This document shows, one piece after another, positions 23,856 through 34,789 of a DNA stretch of 64,000 nucleotides. The translations under genes and the position numbers were made by a program. This stretch comes from Aplidium turbinatum (taxonomy: Eukaryota > Chordata > Ascidiacea > Aplousobranchia > Polyclinidae): positions 41,710,477 through 41,774,476 of the forward strand of contig OU964918.1 of assembly GCA_918807975.1 (NCBI GenBank), written 5' to 3'. Each line of letters starts with the position of its first letter. Position 1 is the stretch's first letter. The notes under the pieces were generated by a model. It did no database searches. It worked only from the letters and a program-made list of their open reading frames with translations, and had not been told where the DNA came from.

Positions 23856-24955
23856 TAGGGTTGAAATATCCGGATATCGGTTAACCGGCTAACCAAGGCA
23901 TTTTCACCTACTGTATCTGATATCCGGATAGTTTTATGTCGATTAACCGTGCAATAAAAAAGTAAAAATATTACTGTGTGTTGAGTGTTTTACGCCTCTT
24001 TTGCAATTTTGAAATCCTGCATGATCCCAGATTTTTGATGGATGATAAACTTGACATGTTTGGTGAATTCGGAAAAAGAAGCAAGGTATACGCTCTCGCA
24101 GCAACCCTGTTGCAAAGGTTACTTGGAGAGGTTGCAAGAGATCCTGAACCTAGAGTAGAAGATGAAAGCAACTTGGTATCAACTACTTCTGCAAGGGTAG
24201 AAAGAGGGCCTACATCTTTGAAGGAACAACTAGAGTAAGCCATCATGTCAGCATCTGTTGCTGCCACTGCAACTCCACCTTCCAAATCCAATACCATAGA
24301 ACTTAGCAGTTAAGGACAATCCGAAAAGAATGTGAAGTCTATGAAGCAACAGCGAAACGGCCGGCCAATCTTCAAATTGTTTATGAAGCGCTGCTTACCA
24401 TTCAGCCCACTTCTGTAGAAGCAGAAAGAGCATTCAGTGCATGCGGGTTTTTGCTACAAAACTCCGGTCTCGTCGAAACGATTCAACTATTGATGCGTTG
24501 TGCTTTATTCGAAATGCGTTACAAAAAAAATAAGCATTCGATAGTTTTCGTTTTATAGTGTAAAAATGAAACAGAGTTGAACCATTAACTTGTAACTGAG
24601 TTGCTTGTAAGATAAGGGTCTGCTACTATTCGGTGAGTCCGATTCGGTGAGTTCCTAACCTTTAACCCCTAACCTTAACCCCTAACCCTAAAACAGCAAT
24701 GATAATTAGGCTACGGTACCCGATAATTTTAAAAAAAATTTGAAGAAATCCCCCGTTAAGGGATCGGACTCACCGAAATGGGCCATTCCGTAAGATAACA
24801 TGTGTATTTTAGTGGTTAAAAGACTAGATATGCTGCGACAGGGTAGCTTTCAGTGTTCCTTCCAATATCCGGTTAACAGGGTAATAAAATTGCCAAATGT
24901 CCGTATATATCCGTTATCCGGATATCAAGCTTTTACAACTATCCATTCAACCCTA
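23856..24955 (+). mobile_element. hAT element (1.1 kb) with transposase C-terminal remnant
   Basis: Ends are TAGGGTTGAAATATCCGG and the inverse TTCAACCCTA; the 8-bp duplication ACTGAAAA is at 23848-23855 and 24956-24963. Subterminal TATCCGGATA boxes are repeated in both arms. Inside, about 23978-24540 encodes the tail of a hAT transposase: KLDMFGEFGKRSKVYALAAT, then after frame changes an hATC dimerisation motif read as PTSVEAERAFSACGF. It is internally deleted and interrupted, so non-functional. The MITE copy at 24616-24789 sits inside it. Confidence 0.88.
24616..24789. mobile_element. 9-bp-TSD MITE copy, inverted, innermost of the nest
   Basis: Flanked by GTAAGATAA at 24607-24615 and 24790-24798. 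In this orientation it begins GGGTCTGCTACTATTCGG and ends CTCACCGAAATGGGCCATTCC in order. The complement of the GGTTAGGG tract (CCTAACCCCTAA) is internal. It is inserted in the hAT element at 23856-24955. Confidence 0.9.
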
Positions 24956-25243
24956 ACTGAAAAGTGTTATTACGAATTTTTAGACAGTGTTTGCTATGGT
25001 TTAGCTGACAATGTTTATGCCAATGTCAAAGATTCGAGTGGAAACACTGTAGAAGTGGAAGATTTGGAATTGTTCTTGTAGATTGTGTTGTTGTTATGTT
25101 ATTGAAGTTGTTAACGTTATTATGTTTTATTAGCAACGTTATTAACATTATTGAACAATTTGGCTCTTTTTTACTCAGTTTGGCCCTTTTTTCGACATTG
25201 TTTGGCTCTTTTTCTCAAAAGCTGTCTGACAAGTGACAACCCT

Positions 25244-26427
25244 GTAAGATACAAAATCCGAAATTTTGTCCGCCGGGTCTCGCCTTTCCGTCGACCGCAT
25301 TTGTCCGCCATGAAGTTCCGAGAAAAGTTTACGCAAGCGGCCTTGTGATTTCTTGTGAATAAAGTACTTTGCCACTTATAATCACAAAGGATTAGAAAGC
25401 AATCAAAGCACCCGATAAATCACAATACACACTGCCTATCCTTGAATTGTTAACATTATTAATTGACTAAGCAGCTGATGTCTGACGATAAGCAGGATGC
25501 AAGGGACATCACAATATAATTCATTGATGCGTGTCTAAGTTCCGATGGCCGCCATGTGCTTGGCCGCCGAACAGCTTGCTTCAGTCGGACACGTTTGGCC
25601 GCTGGAAAAATTTGTTTCGAGGCCTGAATGTAATCCAGATATAGCATTTCATAATTTATTTTTGAGTGTTAGCCTAATTGTTTGTGTTATTGTTAACTAC
25701 AATACAAGCATGCTCAATAAAAAAATCGTGTTTCACATGTGCTCTCCTGCTCCTGGCATCACTTTAGAGGCGTAGCAAAAAATTATAAAACTTAGGCAGC
25801 CCATTTTTGCCAATATTGAATCATTTTTGGGAAAAAGTTGATATGTGCATACTGCATAGTAGGATTAGTATTTCAAAAAAAATTATTTTCGACAAGTGCT
25901 GGGAAATTCCAGACGGCATTACCTGTGCGGAAACTCGAGGCTACCCAACGTGTGTCCAGTAGGCTACCCTTCCGATTTTCAACAACTGCTCTTTAACAAC
26001 CGCTGCACATTCACCCAATTCCCTGCTATTTTTAGGAGAAACGTGGTAAAGGCTAGAGAGCTTGTCCATGAAAGATCGAAATCGTTTCACATTACTGACT
26101 GATTTTACAACATCACCAACCTACAGTTCCAATCTATGGTTTGCACAATGCCACACCACAATATCTGAAAATTCATCACGAAGCAATTTTGCCACACCAT
26201 TTTGGTGACCTAACTTCACAGCCGTGCCATTACATAGGCCTACAAGCTACAACACCAGGGATATCTAAAGAAGGGGATACGAAGGCTTTTATTGCGTCTG
26301 ACAATAGAAGGGCTTTTGTTTATCGTAAATAATCTGTGTTTATTGTAAAATGACAATTGACACCGATAATAGTTTAATAAATCTTGTTATGATAACTTGC
26401 ATTGCGCTATTAGCATCAGACCTGGGT
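25244..26427. other. No gene seen; fragment related to 440-515
   Basis: About 25540-25640 (GGCCGCTGGAAAAATTTG..CGAGGCCTGAATG) resembles 440-515. The segment around 26245-26290 (CTACAACACCAGGGATATCT) recurs in inverse form at 36112-36152. No exon, open reading frame of note or complete element was recognised. Confidence 0.4.
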
Positions 26428-26940
26428 ATTCACAGCATAGGCGTAGCCAGGGGGGGGCGAAAGGGGCCATGGCCCCCCCCCCTAAATTTTCCAAGTTTGT
26501 ATTCTGAACTTGAGCCCTTTGTTGAAAATATAATAAAATTTGTAGAAATTTATAACGTTTTCCAAGACATCTGGCTATTAACACCCCCCAGGACTTGTTT
26601 TAGACACACAGAAAGACACCAATAAATTTTACAAATCGTAAATCGCGCAAAATTTACGCGATTTACGTTTCTTTGAACTAATTTGTGAAAGCAATTTCAG
26701 AAAGGCTTACTCTGTTGGGTTTTTGTGTAGTTAGTGAGTTTTTGTGTAGCTGAGTTTTTGGTGTTCTCTAATTTTAGCCGCAGTGTTTGCCCGTTCGTGT
26801 GTAAGAACTACCTTTAATAAGTTAATAGCTGTTTATCTGCTAATAAATTTCATACAAATATTACCCTAAAAGTGTTTCTAGAAAGCGCTATAATCCATTA
26901 TTTGAGTGTAATTTTTCAAAAAATTTCCGGGGGAGCATGC

Positions 26941-27252
26941 TGTCTAAAACGTTTTTTGCCTAGACTGGATAAAGTGCAGGCCTTACTTATTAGAAGAAAT
27001 GGTGTATTGAAAACGACAATAATAAAACGAAACAAACAGTTGCTTACCGAATTCTTACATATTCCCTAGTCACTCCAAATCTCCAGTTCTCCAGATTTAT
27101 AAAACAATGACCACTCCAGTCCATGCCAAAACGTAAAAAGAAAGATCAACTAGCAAAAATTGTTAATGCATGGCCGGGTCACTCAAGCATGAAAATAGAA
27201 TGGAGCAGAGATACAACAATAATATTAAATGGGCGGGGAATCGTTTCTAACA
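26941..27252 (-). repeat. 3' LTR of the BEL/Pao element
   Basis: 312 bp; in element orientation it begins TGTTAGAAACGATTCC and ends GTTTTAGACA. It matches the 5' LTR at 34478-34789 over its whole length. Confidence 0.93.
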
Positions 27253-28160
27253 TACCCACCCCCAAAACCAGAGTTTAACAAATGAGGGTTTTACCACTGT
27301 AAAACGATTACAACGAAGCAAAATACAAACCAACTAATTGCCACAAGGTGGCCAAATAAACGACAATGAACATGAATTATGCAAATATCGACCAGAATCA
27401 AAAATATTCGCGGTTAGCAAGGATCACAATTGCAACACAAAGGCTGGCTTGCATTACACACAAACTTAATAGAACATGCATAACAGTAGCCTACAGAAGG
27501 ACATCGAAGACACGCCCAAGAGGAGTTAAAAAACCCTTTTGACCAACATGCTTAGCGATTGCTAAAATTAAGCACAAAAACATAAGTCTACCGACAACTG
27601 GAAGTCAGCATAAACGGATACACGAAAAACAAATGATAGCATACATGGTACCAGTGGCAGAAGTGGGGATATGGCATAAACAAAAGCACACATACAACCT
27701 AATACTGCACAATGCTATGACCAGCGCAAGTGACATTAACGTCAGAGCAAAAGTAGGCTACCAGAAAAAACACGCGACTGTTAAGTCGAGTCGTGATAAT
27801 TAAGCAATGAATTGACAAAACACGAAAAATAATATCGCACATAGCAAAAGCATTAGTAGTGAGACAGGTGTGTGAAATAGTCAGACCAAAAACAGAGCTA
27901 GACTGCTACAGTGTAAATAACTGCAGGATGCAAATAGAAACAACACTATTAATGGGAGTCAATAACACAGTTATGGCAGAACTGCTGGATGCAAATGCAT
28001 CGACGACGCCGCGCTAGCTGCGGTAGTGAGGAGCACAAGAATAATAATAGTAAAATAAACACAAACACGCAATACAATTCAAATATGAAACCTAAGCAGC
28101 ATGAGCAATGTCAGTTGTGCAATCGTGCCAACCAGCCAGCCTAGAAAACAAATTGTCATT
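27253..28160 (-). other. BEL/Pao 3' untranslated region
   Basis: About 900 bases between the end of the polyprotein and the 3' LTR hold no open frame of note on either strand. The stretch is A/C-rich on the plus strand, unlike the AT-rich host background. It ends in the candidate polypurine tract. Confidence 0.7.
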
Positions 28161-31100
28161 TTAAAAGTCCATACTGCCCTCTAGCAGGCAGATCTTTCTG
28201 ATGTCGCGAACAAACTCTGTACCGTCAGCAACCTTTACTCGCACGCGTCTGACAAGTTTATTAGTGTCCGGCATAACTTCCTTTACAATAGCCTTGGGCC
28301 AGTGCCCACGTTTAGTTGCCTCGTCCGTTACCAGTACCAAATCGCCTGGTTTCAAGCTTGGAGATGTGCCAAACCACTTTTGTCGGGGCTGCAACAGAGG
28401 GAGATATTGCAACAGCCATTGTTCCCAAAACTTGTTTGTGAGGTATTGGGTCTTTCTCCAAGAGCGTCGATAACCGTCAGCCTTCATAAAAACATCTGGC
28501 GGTAGGGTGTCACAAGCTGATCCGGTGAGTATCATACTTGGAGTCAGGGCTTGCAGATCATCTGGTGACGATGGGAGCGAAGTGATGGGACGATCGTTTA
28601 AAATTCTTTCAATCTCTGCTACCAGCGTTAGAAGGTCGAACTCATCCAACGTAGCGTTTCCTACCAGCGACCGCATCAATTTTCTTAATAAACGAAAAAA
28701 TGTTTCGTAGAAGCCGCCTTGATGTGAAGCACGCGGAGGGTTGAAGTGCCAGTTCGTTTCATGCCGAAGTAAGGCATCGGTGACTTTCTTTTGATGGAGG
28801 TTCTTGAGTCCTTGCCGAAGTTCGCGGTCTGCAGCAACAAAGTTTCCTCCGTTGTCACTGTACAGATCAGTAGGACAAACGTTTCTACGGCTGCAGAATC
28901 TTCGGTAGGCTTGAAGGAATGCACTTGCCTCCAGGGATTGCACGACCTCAAAGTGCACAGCACGGGTCGCCAAACAATTAAAAATACAAACATATCGCTT
29001 AACACTGCTGCGGCCGCTCTTTACCATCAATGGACCAAGAAGGTCAGTGCCAGCAGCTTGAAAAGGAATGGATTTGTTTACGCGTGGAGCAGGTAAGTTG
29101 CCCATCTGCTGTTTTCCGGCGGTAGCTTTCCAAAAACGACAGTTCATACAGGAATGCAAGACCCTTTTGACAGCTGATCGCCCTTTGACAATCCAATAAC
29201 GGGAAGCAATGGCGGTAAGGACTTGTGAGCATCCCATGTGTCCTTCTCGTTCGTGATACCTCATGATCACTAGATCGGTGATTGGGTGCTGATGTGGGAG
29301 AATGATCGGATGCCTTCTTCCGCTTGACAGAGAAGATTGTTGCAATCGCCCACCAACTCGTAACGTTCCGTTAACAACATAGGGGTTTAGGGACTGTAGC
29401 TCCTTCAAAGCCACATGCTTCTTCAACTGCAAGTCGGACACGAGTTCCACCGGGGCGTCAAATCCTGGGTGGTTATGGAGAACTGCGAACACCGTCGGGT
29501 ATGCTTGATGCTGGGCGGCTGTGACAATGGCAAGTTCAGCTTCGTCCATCTCCTCGACACTGAGCGAATCTGTCTTAACAGTCAAGGAGTCATCTCGGCA
29601 TTTCCTTTTCAGGTACAATTTGAAGCGAAGCAACCATGCAACCGTTCTTTGCAGATCGTGGAAATGCGAGTAGCGGGTAAACAACCGACATAGAGAGTCT
29701 GAGTCCGTAATCGTGTGTTGCTGAGCTGAGCAACGTTCAATGTTTTTAACCTCTGGATCGTCTGACGAAATTCCGCCAACAAAGTCGGGCTGGTTTGGCC
29801 AATTGCTCGTGACATCATGCAAAAACTTAGGACCATTAAACCAAAGCTTAGCGGTATTAACTTTATCAGGCCAAACTCCCCGAGACGCGAGGTCAGCGGG
29901 GTTTAAGGTAGTCGGTACATAATGCCATTGATTGACACTGGTAAGCATGTGAATAGTGCTCAGCCTATTAGCCACAAAGGTGTGGAAACGAGTCGAAGTA
30001 TTATTAATGTAACGCAGCACAACAGTTGAGTCTGTCCATAAGACAACACAATTGAATTTAAAATCACACTCCGTCAGGATAAAATTGCAGACTTTGGCAG
30101 CGAGCACAGCAGCAGTGAGCTCCAGGCGAGGTACGCTAACAGGCTTTAATGGAGCCACTCGAGCCTTGCCAAATAGAAAATTACAAATTACTACAGAATC
30201 ATCATAAAACACTTTAACATAAAACACGACCCCATAGCCACTGGTACTGGCATCACAAAAACCATGCAATTCAAAGCGGATAGCACATTTACCAAAAAGA
30301 GTCAGGCTTCTAGCGATGGAAACACATTCAAGCTCTGGAAGGGCCTTTAACCAAGCTTCCCAATTAATGTTTACTGGCCCAAGGCCATTAAGGGGTTCAT
30401 CCCAATCAAGTTGAGCGTCACATGCCTGCTGCAGGAGTTGCCTAGCAGGTAAAATGAAGGGTTGTATTAGACCTAGTGGGTCGTATGTTTGCGAAATCAT
30501 GGAGAGAACGCCTCTCCGGGTGTTAGGCTTTTGTTGGATACTCACCCTCACCTCCATGCAATCGCTCGCAGCATTCCACACAACACCAAGGGTTTTCTGC
30601 GTTGGAAGCTGGCACTGAGGCAAATCGACCTTCGACGCCAAGTCTTCCTGCAACACAGAACTCAAGACCTCTGCACTGTTAGACAGGAATTTAGTTAAAT
30701 GGAAGCCGCCACTTTGTAATAGTTCACGCAGTTGTTGTATTAGTTCGATAGCCTGATCCGGCGATTCACATGAATGACAAATATCGTCAACATAAACATT
30801 TTTTAAAACTGTGTTAACAGTGTTTTGATCAGCACCTGCTTCATTGTCTTTGGCAGTCATCCGAAGTGCGAAGGCAGCACAGCATGGCGACGACTTTGCT
30901 CCAAACACATGTGTTTGCATACGGTAGTCGACAGGTTCCCGCTTGAGATCATCGTCCGGATACCATAAGAATCGAAAGGCATCCCTGTCTCCTTCGTCTA
31001 CACGTACTTGGGAAAACATGGCCTTAATATCGCCCACAACAGCGATCGGATGTTGCCTGAAGCGAAACAATGTTCCTACAAGGTTATTGGTGAGATCTGG

Positions 31101-33767
31101 GCCATGAAGCAGCTTGTCATTTAATGACACGCCTTTAAACTTCGCGCTGCAGTCGAAAACGACTCTAAACTTGGCCGCATTGGTCGTGCAGTGATGGGGC
31201 ACATAGCACGTCTTCCCTGGTGTGTCTACCACACCAGTTTCAAGTGGCACAGCATAGCCACATTTAACATATTCCTGCATTTTACCACGATACTTATTGA
31301 ATAACTCCGGGTCAGCAATAAATCGCCGCTTCATTCCCTCTAAGCGCTTGAGTGCCATAGAGCGATTATTGCACAGGTCTGGGTCCTCATCCTTCCACAA
31401 CAGCCCTACAGAATAGTGTCCATCCACCTTCTTCACCGTGTCCTGCATGATCTGCAGCGCACGTTTATCCTCGATTGAAGGACAGGGTACCTGTGGCTCA
31501 TCGATGTCATTAAAATCCTGCAACAATACATTTAACATACCATCGCAAGACTCCTTTACGCTAAGAAAGTTTACCATTACTGGTGAGTTGAGCTGCCTAT
31601 CGCCACCATCTTTCCCATAAATGGTCCAACCCAGAAGAGTGTGCAGTCCACATGGTTCTCCTGGTGCGCCAGTACGAACTTCCTGCAAAAGATAAGCCTG
31701 GTGAAGATCGCTACCCAATAACAACTCAACCTTCCTATCTTTTAGTTCAGGGAACTTTAAGTCCTCCAAATGACTATATGCACTACTAAGTGCTTCGGTG
31801 GGAATACTGTGGCTGACATCCACAATCTGGTCCATCACCAGAGCATCTGCAACGGAAAACACAGCCTGCTCTTCCATTCCCTGCACAGCCAAAAAATCAA
31901 TTTTCTTGTCATGAAAGGAGACAGCATTGGTGGTCAGCAACTCCACATTGCTTTTTGTCGCAGCAACCCCTAAGCGAGATACGAGGCTTGAGGAGCATAG
32001 ACTGACGCTAGAACCTTCATCGATAAAAGCATAAGTATAGGTATAGTTGGAGGGGTCCCCAGCCCATACCTTAACTGGCAAAACCTTAAAAATTGTTGTC
32101 CCAGATGTTGCTGGCACAGTTGCGGACGTTGTTGCTGAGATGCCCTTCTTCAGAGCAGAGGGGCTTTCCTCTTCCACACGGTTTACATGCAGAAGTGAAT
32201 TATGCCTCGATCCACACGTTGCACAAGATTTCTTAAATCTGCAATCAACCACTCTGTGGCCTGCTCTCAAGCAACAAAAACACAGTCTATGCTTTTGCAC
32301 CAGGGTTCTTCTTTCTGCAACAGGCTTTTGTTTAAACATCTCACACTTCCATAGGGCATGCGACTCTGCACACAAACAACAGGACTCTTGCTTATGGTTA
32401 GCAGATTGGGAAATCTGCTCTTGGGTTGTGCAAACCGAAGCACGCTTGTAGCCACCTTGCGGATTAGATCGAGCCATCGTTGGTTGTAGAGCTCTCTTAA
32501 CATCTTTGCCTGGTTGCATAAGATGGCCATATTGGCTGTCGGCTCGAGAGGCTGCATCCTCGACCAAGACTCTTAAATCGCCAAACGTGGCACAGTCCGA
32601 TCCCAAGTGATTAACATTAACAAACTGCTCCTTTAACTTATAAGGAAGTCGCAGGAACAGCCGTTGAAGCACCTCATCACTGTTTAAAAGATGGGACTTA
32701 CCCCAGCCATCGAAACTGACTTCACACTTATACATCTTGTCGCAAAGCTTTGTGAGGCCCGGCGCATCCCACTCTGAAATAGGGGGTCCTTGCAGCAAAT
32801 CTTCCTTCACTTTGGCCATGAGTTTTCCAGGGTTGCCAAACCTTTTTCTCAATCTATCCCATGCCATTCCATATGCTCTTTCACTATTTTGCAAGCAACT
32901 CAGGCCAGAAATTACTTCCAAGGCCTGGCCTACACAATTGTCCTCCAAAAAGGCGATGCGATCTTCAAAGCTTAGATAGTTTGACTCAATGTATCGTTCA
33001 AAACGCCTTTTAAAGTTAAAGAACTTTAACACATTGCCGTCAAACTTCTCCAGCGACAACCGAGGACCATGAACATTTTGAAACCCTGCACTGAGCTGGG
33101 GTTGAGGCACGACGATGGGAAATTCACTACTATTATTAGCTTCAGTGCGAAAGGGAGATGTGTAAGGATTAAGAATATTACTAGCACTACTGCTGCCCTG
33201 AAGGATACCCTGTTCTGCTTTTACAGGTGGTATCTTTACACCACTCTCACGGGGTGTCACGTGACTGCTAGACTCAGCAGCTTTGCCTGTGTCACTGCCT
33301 GCATCCATAACTACCGATGATGTTTGATGTGACACTCGCTTGGATTGCTCTCGACAGCTTCGAATGAGGGTAGAGCATGCTTCAAGCAAACCATAAATGC
33401 TTTCCCCCATACGGTTCATCCTAGATTCTATTGAGCCTGATTGCTGTGGTTTGCATTTGAGTAAATCTAAACGTTTAAGGGAGAGCTTCCTTTGAAGTTC
33501 AAGGCATCTTTTCTTTACCTCCAAAACTTCAGAAGAGCTCAGGAAATCATCACTTGAGCATAGCTCCATGTCGATGGAAGTTATGCCAAGCTCGATTTCA
33601 ACCAGCTCTTGTTCTAACACAACAAGACCTGGCAGCTCTTCGCTACTGTCATGTTGACCACTAATATTAGAGGCGGCCTCATGCTGCTCTGTTGAGCCAC
33701 TAGCATAACCATTTGGCTTACTCCGTCTTGGAGTTTGCTTGGGCTTTTTACGAGCCATAATTAACAC
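28161..33767 (-). CDS. BEL/Pao gag-pol polyprotein (1868 aa)
   Basis: One uninterrupted frame in the BEL order protease-RT-RNase H-integrase. Approximate residues: 1-200 low-complexity Ser-rich leader; 235-420 gag-like region (LSLEKFDGNVLKFFNFKRRF, the DUF1759-type domain); 460-530 cysteine/histidine knuckles (CCLCAESHALWKC, CFCCLRAGHRVVDC, CATCGSRHNSLLH); about 575 aspartic protease site in the variant AFIDEGSSVSLCSS; 880-1050 reverse transcriptase with VVGDIKAMFSQV and the catalytic YVDD; RNase H with GFCDASTSGYG and LWTDST; integrase with an HHCC zinc region (YHEREGHMG, CMNC), DLLGPL, YSDNGGNF and a downstream Glu; finally a DUF5641-like tail (LKPGDLVLVTDEATKRGHWP). The length is typical of BEL polyproteins. 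It is treated here as one part of the element described above. Confidence 0.95.
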   Translation of the reverse strand: MLIMARKKPKQTPRRSKPNGYASGSTEQHEAASNISGQHDSSEELPGLVVLEQELVEIELGITSIDMELCSSDDFLSSSEVLEVKKRCLELQRKLSLKRLDLLKCKPQQSGSIESRMNRMGESIYGLLEACSTLIRSCREQSKRVSHQTSSVVMDAGSDTGKAAESSSHVTPRESGVKIPPVKAEQGILQGSSSASNILNPYTSPFRTEANNSSEFPIVVPQPQLSAGFQNVHGPRLSLEKFDGNVLKFFNFKRRFERYIESNYLSFEDRIAFLEDNCVGQALEVISGLSCLQNSERAYGMAWDRLRKRFGNPGKLMAKVKEDLLQGPPISEWDAPGLTKLCDKMYKCEVSFDGWGKSHLLNSDEVLQRLFLRLPYKLKEQFVNVNHLGSDCATFGDLRVLVEDAASRADSQYGHLMQPGKDVKRALQPTMARSNPQGGYKRASVCTTQEQISQSANHKQESCCLCAESHALWKCEMFKQKPVAERRTLVQKHRLCFCCLRAGHRVVDCRFKKSCATCGSRHNSLLHVNRVEEESPSALKKGISATTSATVPATSGTTIFKVLPVKVWAGDPSNYTYTYAFIDEGSSVSLCSSSLVSRLGVAATKSNVELLTTNAVSFHDKKIDFLAVQGMEEQAVFSVADALVMDQIVDVSHSIPTEALSSAYSHLEDLKFPELKDRKVELLLGSDLHQAYLLQEVRTGAPGEPCGLHTLLGWTIYGKDGGDRQLNSPVMVNFLSVKESCDGMLNVLLQDFNDIDEPQVPCPSIEDKRALQIMQDTVKKVDGHYSVGLLWKDEDPDLCNNRSMALKRLEGMKRRFIADPELFNKYRGKMQEYVKCGYAVPLETGVVDTPGKTCYVPHHCTTNAAKFRVVFDCSAKFKGVSLNDKLLHGPDLTNNLVGTLFRFRQHPIAVVGDIKAMFSQVRVDEGDRDAFRFLWYPDDDLKREPVDYRMQTHVFGAKSSPCCAAFALRMTAKDNEAGADQNTVNTVLKNVYVDDICHSCESPDQAIELIQQLRELLQSGGFHLTKFLSNSAEVLSSVLQEDLASKVDLPQCQLPTQKTLGVVWNAASDCMEVRVSIQQKPNTRRGVLSMISQTYDPLGLIQPFILPARQLLQQACDAQLDWDEPLNGLGPVNINWEAWLKALPELECVSIARSLTLFGKCAIRFELHGFCDASTSGYGVVFYVKVFYDDSVVICNFLFGKARVAPLKPVSVPRLELTAAVLAAKVCNFILTECDFKFNCVVLWTDSTVVLRYINNTSTRFHTFVANRLSTIHMLTSVNQWHYVPTTLNPADLASRGVWPDKVNTAKLWFNGPKFLHDVTSNWPNQPDFVGGISSDDPEVKNIERCSAQQHTITDSDSLCRLFTRYSHFHDLQRTVAWLLRFKLYLKRKCRDDSLTVKTDSLSVEEMDEAELAIVTAAQHQAYPTVFAVLHNHPGFDAPVELVSDLQLKKHVALKELQSLNPYVVNGTLRVGGRLQQSSLSSGRRHPIILPHQHPITDLVIMRYHEREGHMGCSQVLTAIASRYWIVKGRSAVKRVLHSCMNCRFWKATAGKQQMGNLPAPRVNKSIPFQAAGTDLLGPLMVKSGRSSVKRYVCIFNCLATRAVHFEVVQSLEASAFLQAYRRFCSRRNVCPTDLYSDNGGNFVAADRELRQGLKNLHQKKVTDALLRHETNWHFNPPRASHQGGFYETFFRLLRKLMRSLVGNATLDEFDLLTLVAEIERILNDRPITSLPSSPDDLQALTPSMILTGSACDTLPPDVFMKADGYRRSWRKTQYLTNKFWEQWLLQYLPLLQPRQKWFGTSPSLKPGDLVLVTDEATKRGHWPKAIVKEVMPDTNKLVRRVRVKVADGTEFVRDIRKICLLEGSMDF

Positions 33768-33956
33768 ACAGCAATATACAAGCTACAAAAAACAAAATCT
33801 GTATGGTACTTACCTTTGGTGAGGTGACAATTGACCTTCACGATGTTACGGAGAATGTCAGTAAGCAACCTACTAAAATTACAGGGTTTAACGGTAACCA
33901 GTTCTACCTGACTAGAACAATGGCCTGACAGAGTACAGGCTTAGAAGCTTCAATCT

Positions 33957-34445
33957 TTGGCAGACCTGACAAGACTGCCCAAAGTGAAGATCTATTTACA
34001 AAATTTAAACCAAGTTTACAACGTGGCGGGCTCAAAGGCACAAACCAAAAAATGAATCCTTGGCAGACCTGAAAAGACTACCCTAGGATAACAAACAACT
34101 AGTTACAAAGTTCAAAGAAACTTTACAGCATGGCAGGCTCAAAGGCACAAACCAAAAAATGAATCCTTGGCAGACCTGAAAAGACTACCCTAGGATAACA
34201 AACAACTAGTTACAAAGTTCAAAGAAACTTTACAGCATGGCAGGCTCAAAGGCACAAACCAAAAAGTTAATCCTTGGCAGACCTGAAAAGACTACCCTAG
34301 GATAACAAAACAAATTACACAACTAGCTAAAGTGAGCTAGACAAAGGCACATACCATAAATGAATCCTTGGCAGACCTGAAAAGACTACCCTAGGATAAC
34401 AAACAAATTACACAACTAGCTAGAGTTAACTAGACAGGCATAACC
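33957..34445 (-). repeat. Minisatellite in the BEL/Pao leader
   Basis: About five tandem units of roughly 95-108 bp, each with CTTGGCAGACCTGA(A/C)AAGACT, AACAAACAACTAGTTAC and GGCTCAAAGGCACAAACC. The two central units (about 34063-34277) are virtually identical; the outer ones are diverged or shortened. It lies between the 5' LTR and the start of the polyprotein, so it is untranslated leader. Confidence 0.85.
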
Positions 34446-34477
34446 TTGCACCAAGCAAAGGTATGTTTTATAAATGA

Positions 34478-34789
34478 TGTCTAAAACGTTTTTTGCCTAG
34501 ACTGGATAAAGTGCAGGCCTTACTTATTAGAAGAAATGGTGTATTGAAAACGACAATAATAAAACGAAACAAACAGTTGCTTACCGAATTCTTACATATT
34601 CCCTAGTCACTCCAAATCTCCAGTTCTCCAGATTTATAAAACAATGACCACTCCAGTCCATGCCAAAACGTAAAAAGAAAGATCAACTAGCAAAAATTGT
34701 TAATGCATGGCCGGGTCACTCAAGCATGAAAATAGAATGGAGCAGAGATACAACAATAATATTAAATGGGCGGGGAATCGTTTCTAACA
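34478..34789 (-). repeat. 5' LTR of the BEL/Pao element
   Basis: 312 bp, indistinguishable from the copy at 26941-27252. It should carry the element's promoter, since transcription runs towards lower coordinates. No clear TATA box was pinned down. Confidence 0.93.

Larger units (their letters stand above)
23666..25243. mobile_element. Outer hAT-like element of a three-level nest
   Basis: The left end CAGGCTTGCCAGATTGGCCC and the right end GTGACAACCCTG are loosely inverse, and both subterminal regions are filled with TTTGGCCCTTTTT/TTTGGCTCTTTTT boxes. No convincing target duplication was found, so the exact limits are provisional. It contains a complete younger element at 23856-24955. A short open frame at the right (about 24956-25081, reading GLADNVYANVKDSSGNT) may be a piece of the outer element's own gene. 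Confidence 0.6.
26941..34789 (-). mobile_element. BEL/Pao LTR retrotransposon, looks whole and young
   Basis: Two 312-bp LTRs (26941-27252 and 34478-34789) read identical by eye and start TG and end CA in element orientation. The 5-bp target duplication CATGC is at 26936-26940 and 34790-34794. Between the LTRs lie a tandem-repeat leader (about 33957-34445), one long gag-pol frame (28161-33767) and a ~900-bp 3' region (27253-28160). Just before the 3' LTR the element strand carries a G-rich TTTTGGGGGTGGG, a candidate polypurine tract. No envelope-like gene is seen. Identical LTRs and an uninterrupted frame imply a recent insertion; no breaks were noticed. Confidence 0.95.

Noticed and set aside
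28201-33320. Several 60-134 codon plus-strand frames
   Set aside because: All lie antisense to the BEL polyprotein and none shows a domain; they are shadows of the real frame.
33957-34445. A CRISPR-like array
   Set aside because: Unit-length tandem repeats without unique spacers, located in the leader of a eukaryotic LTR element.
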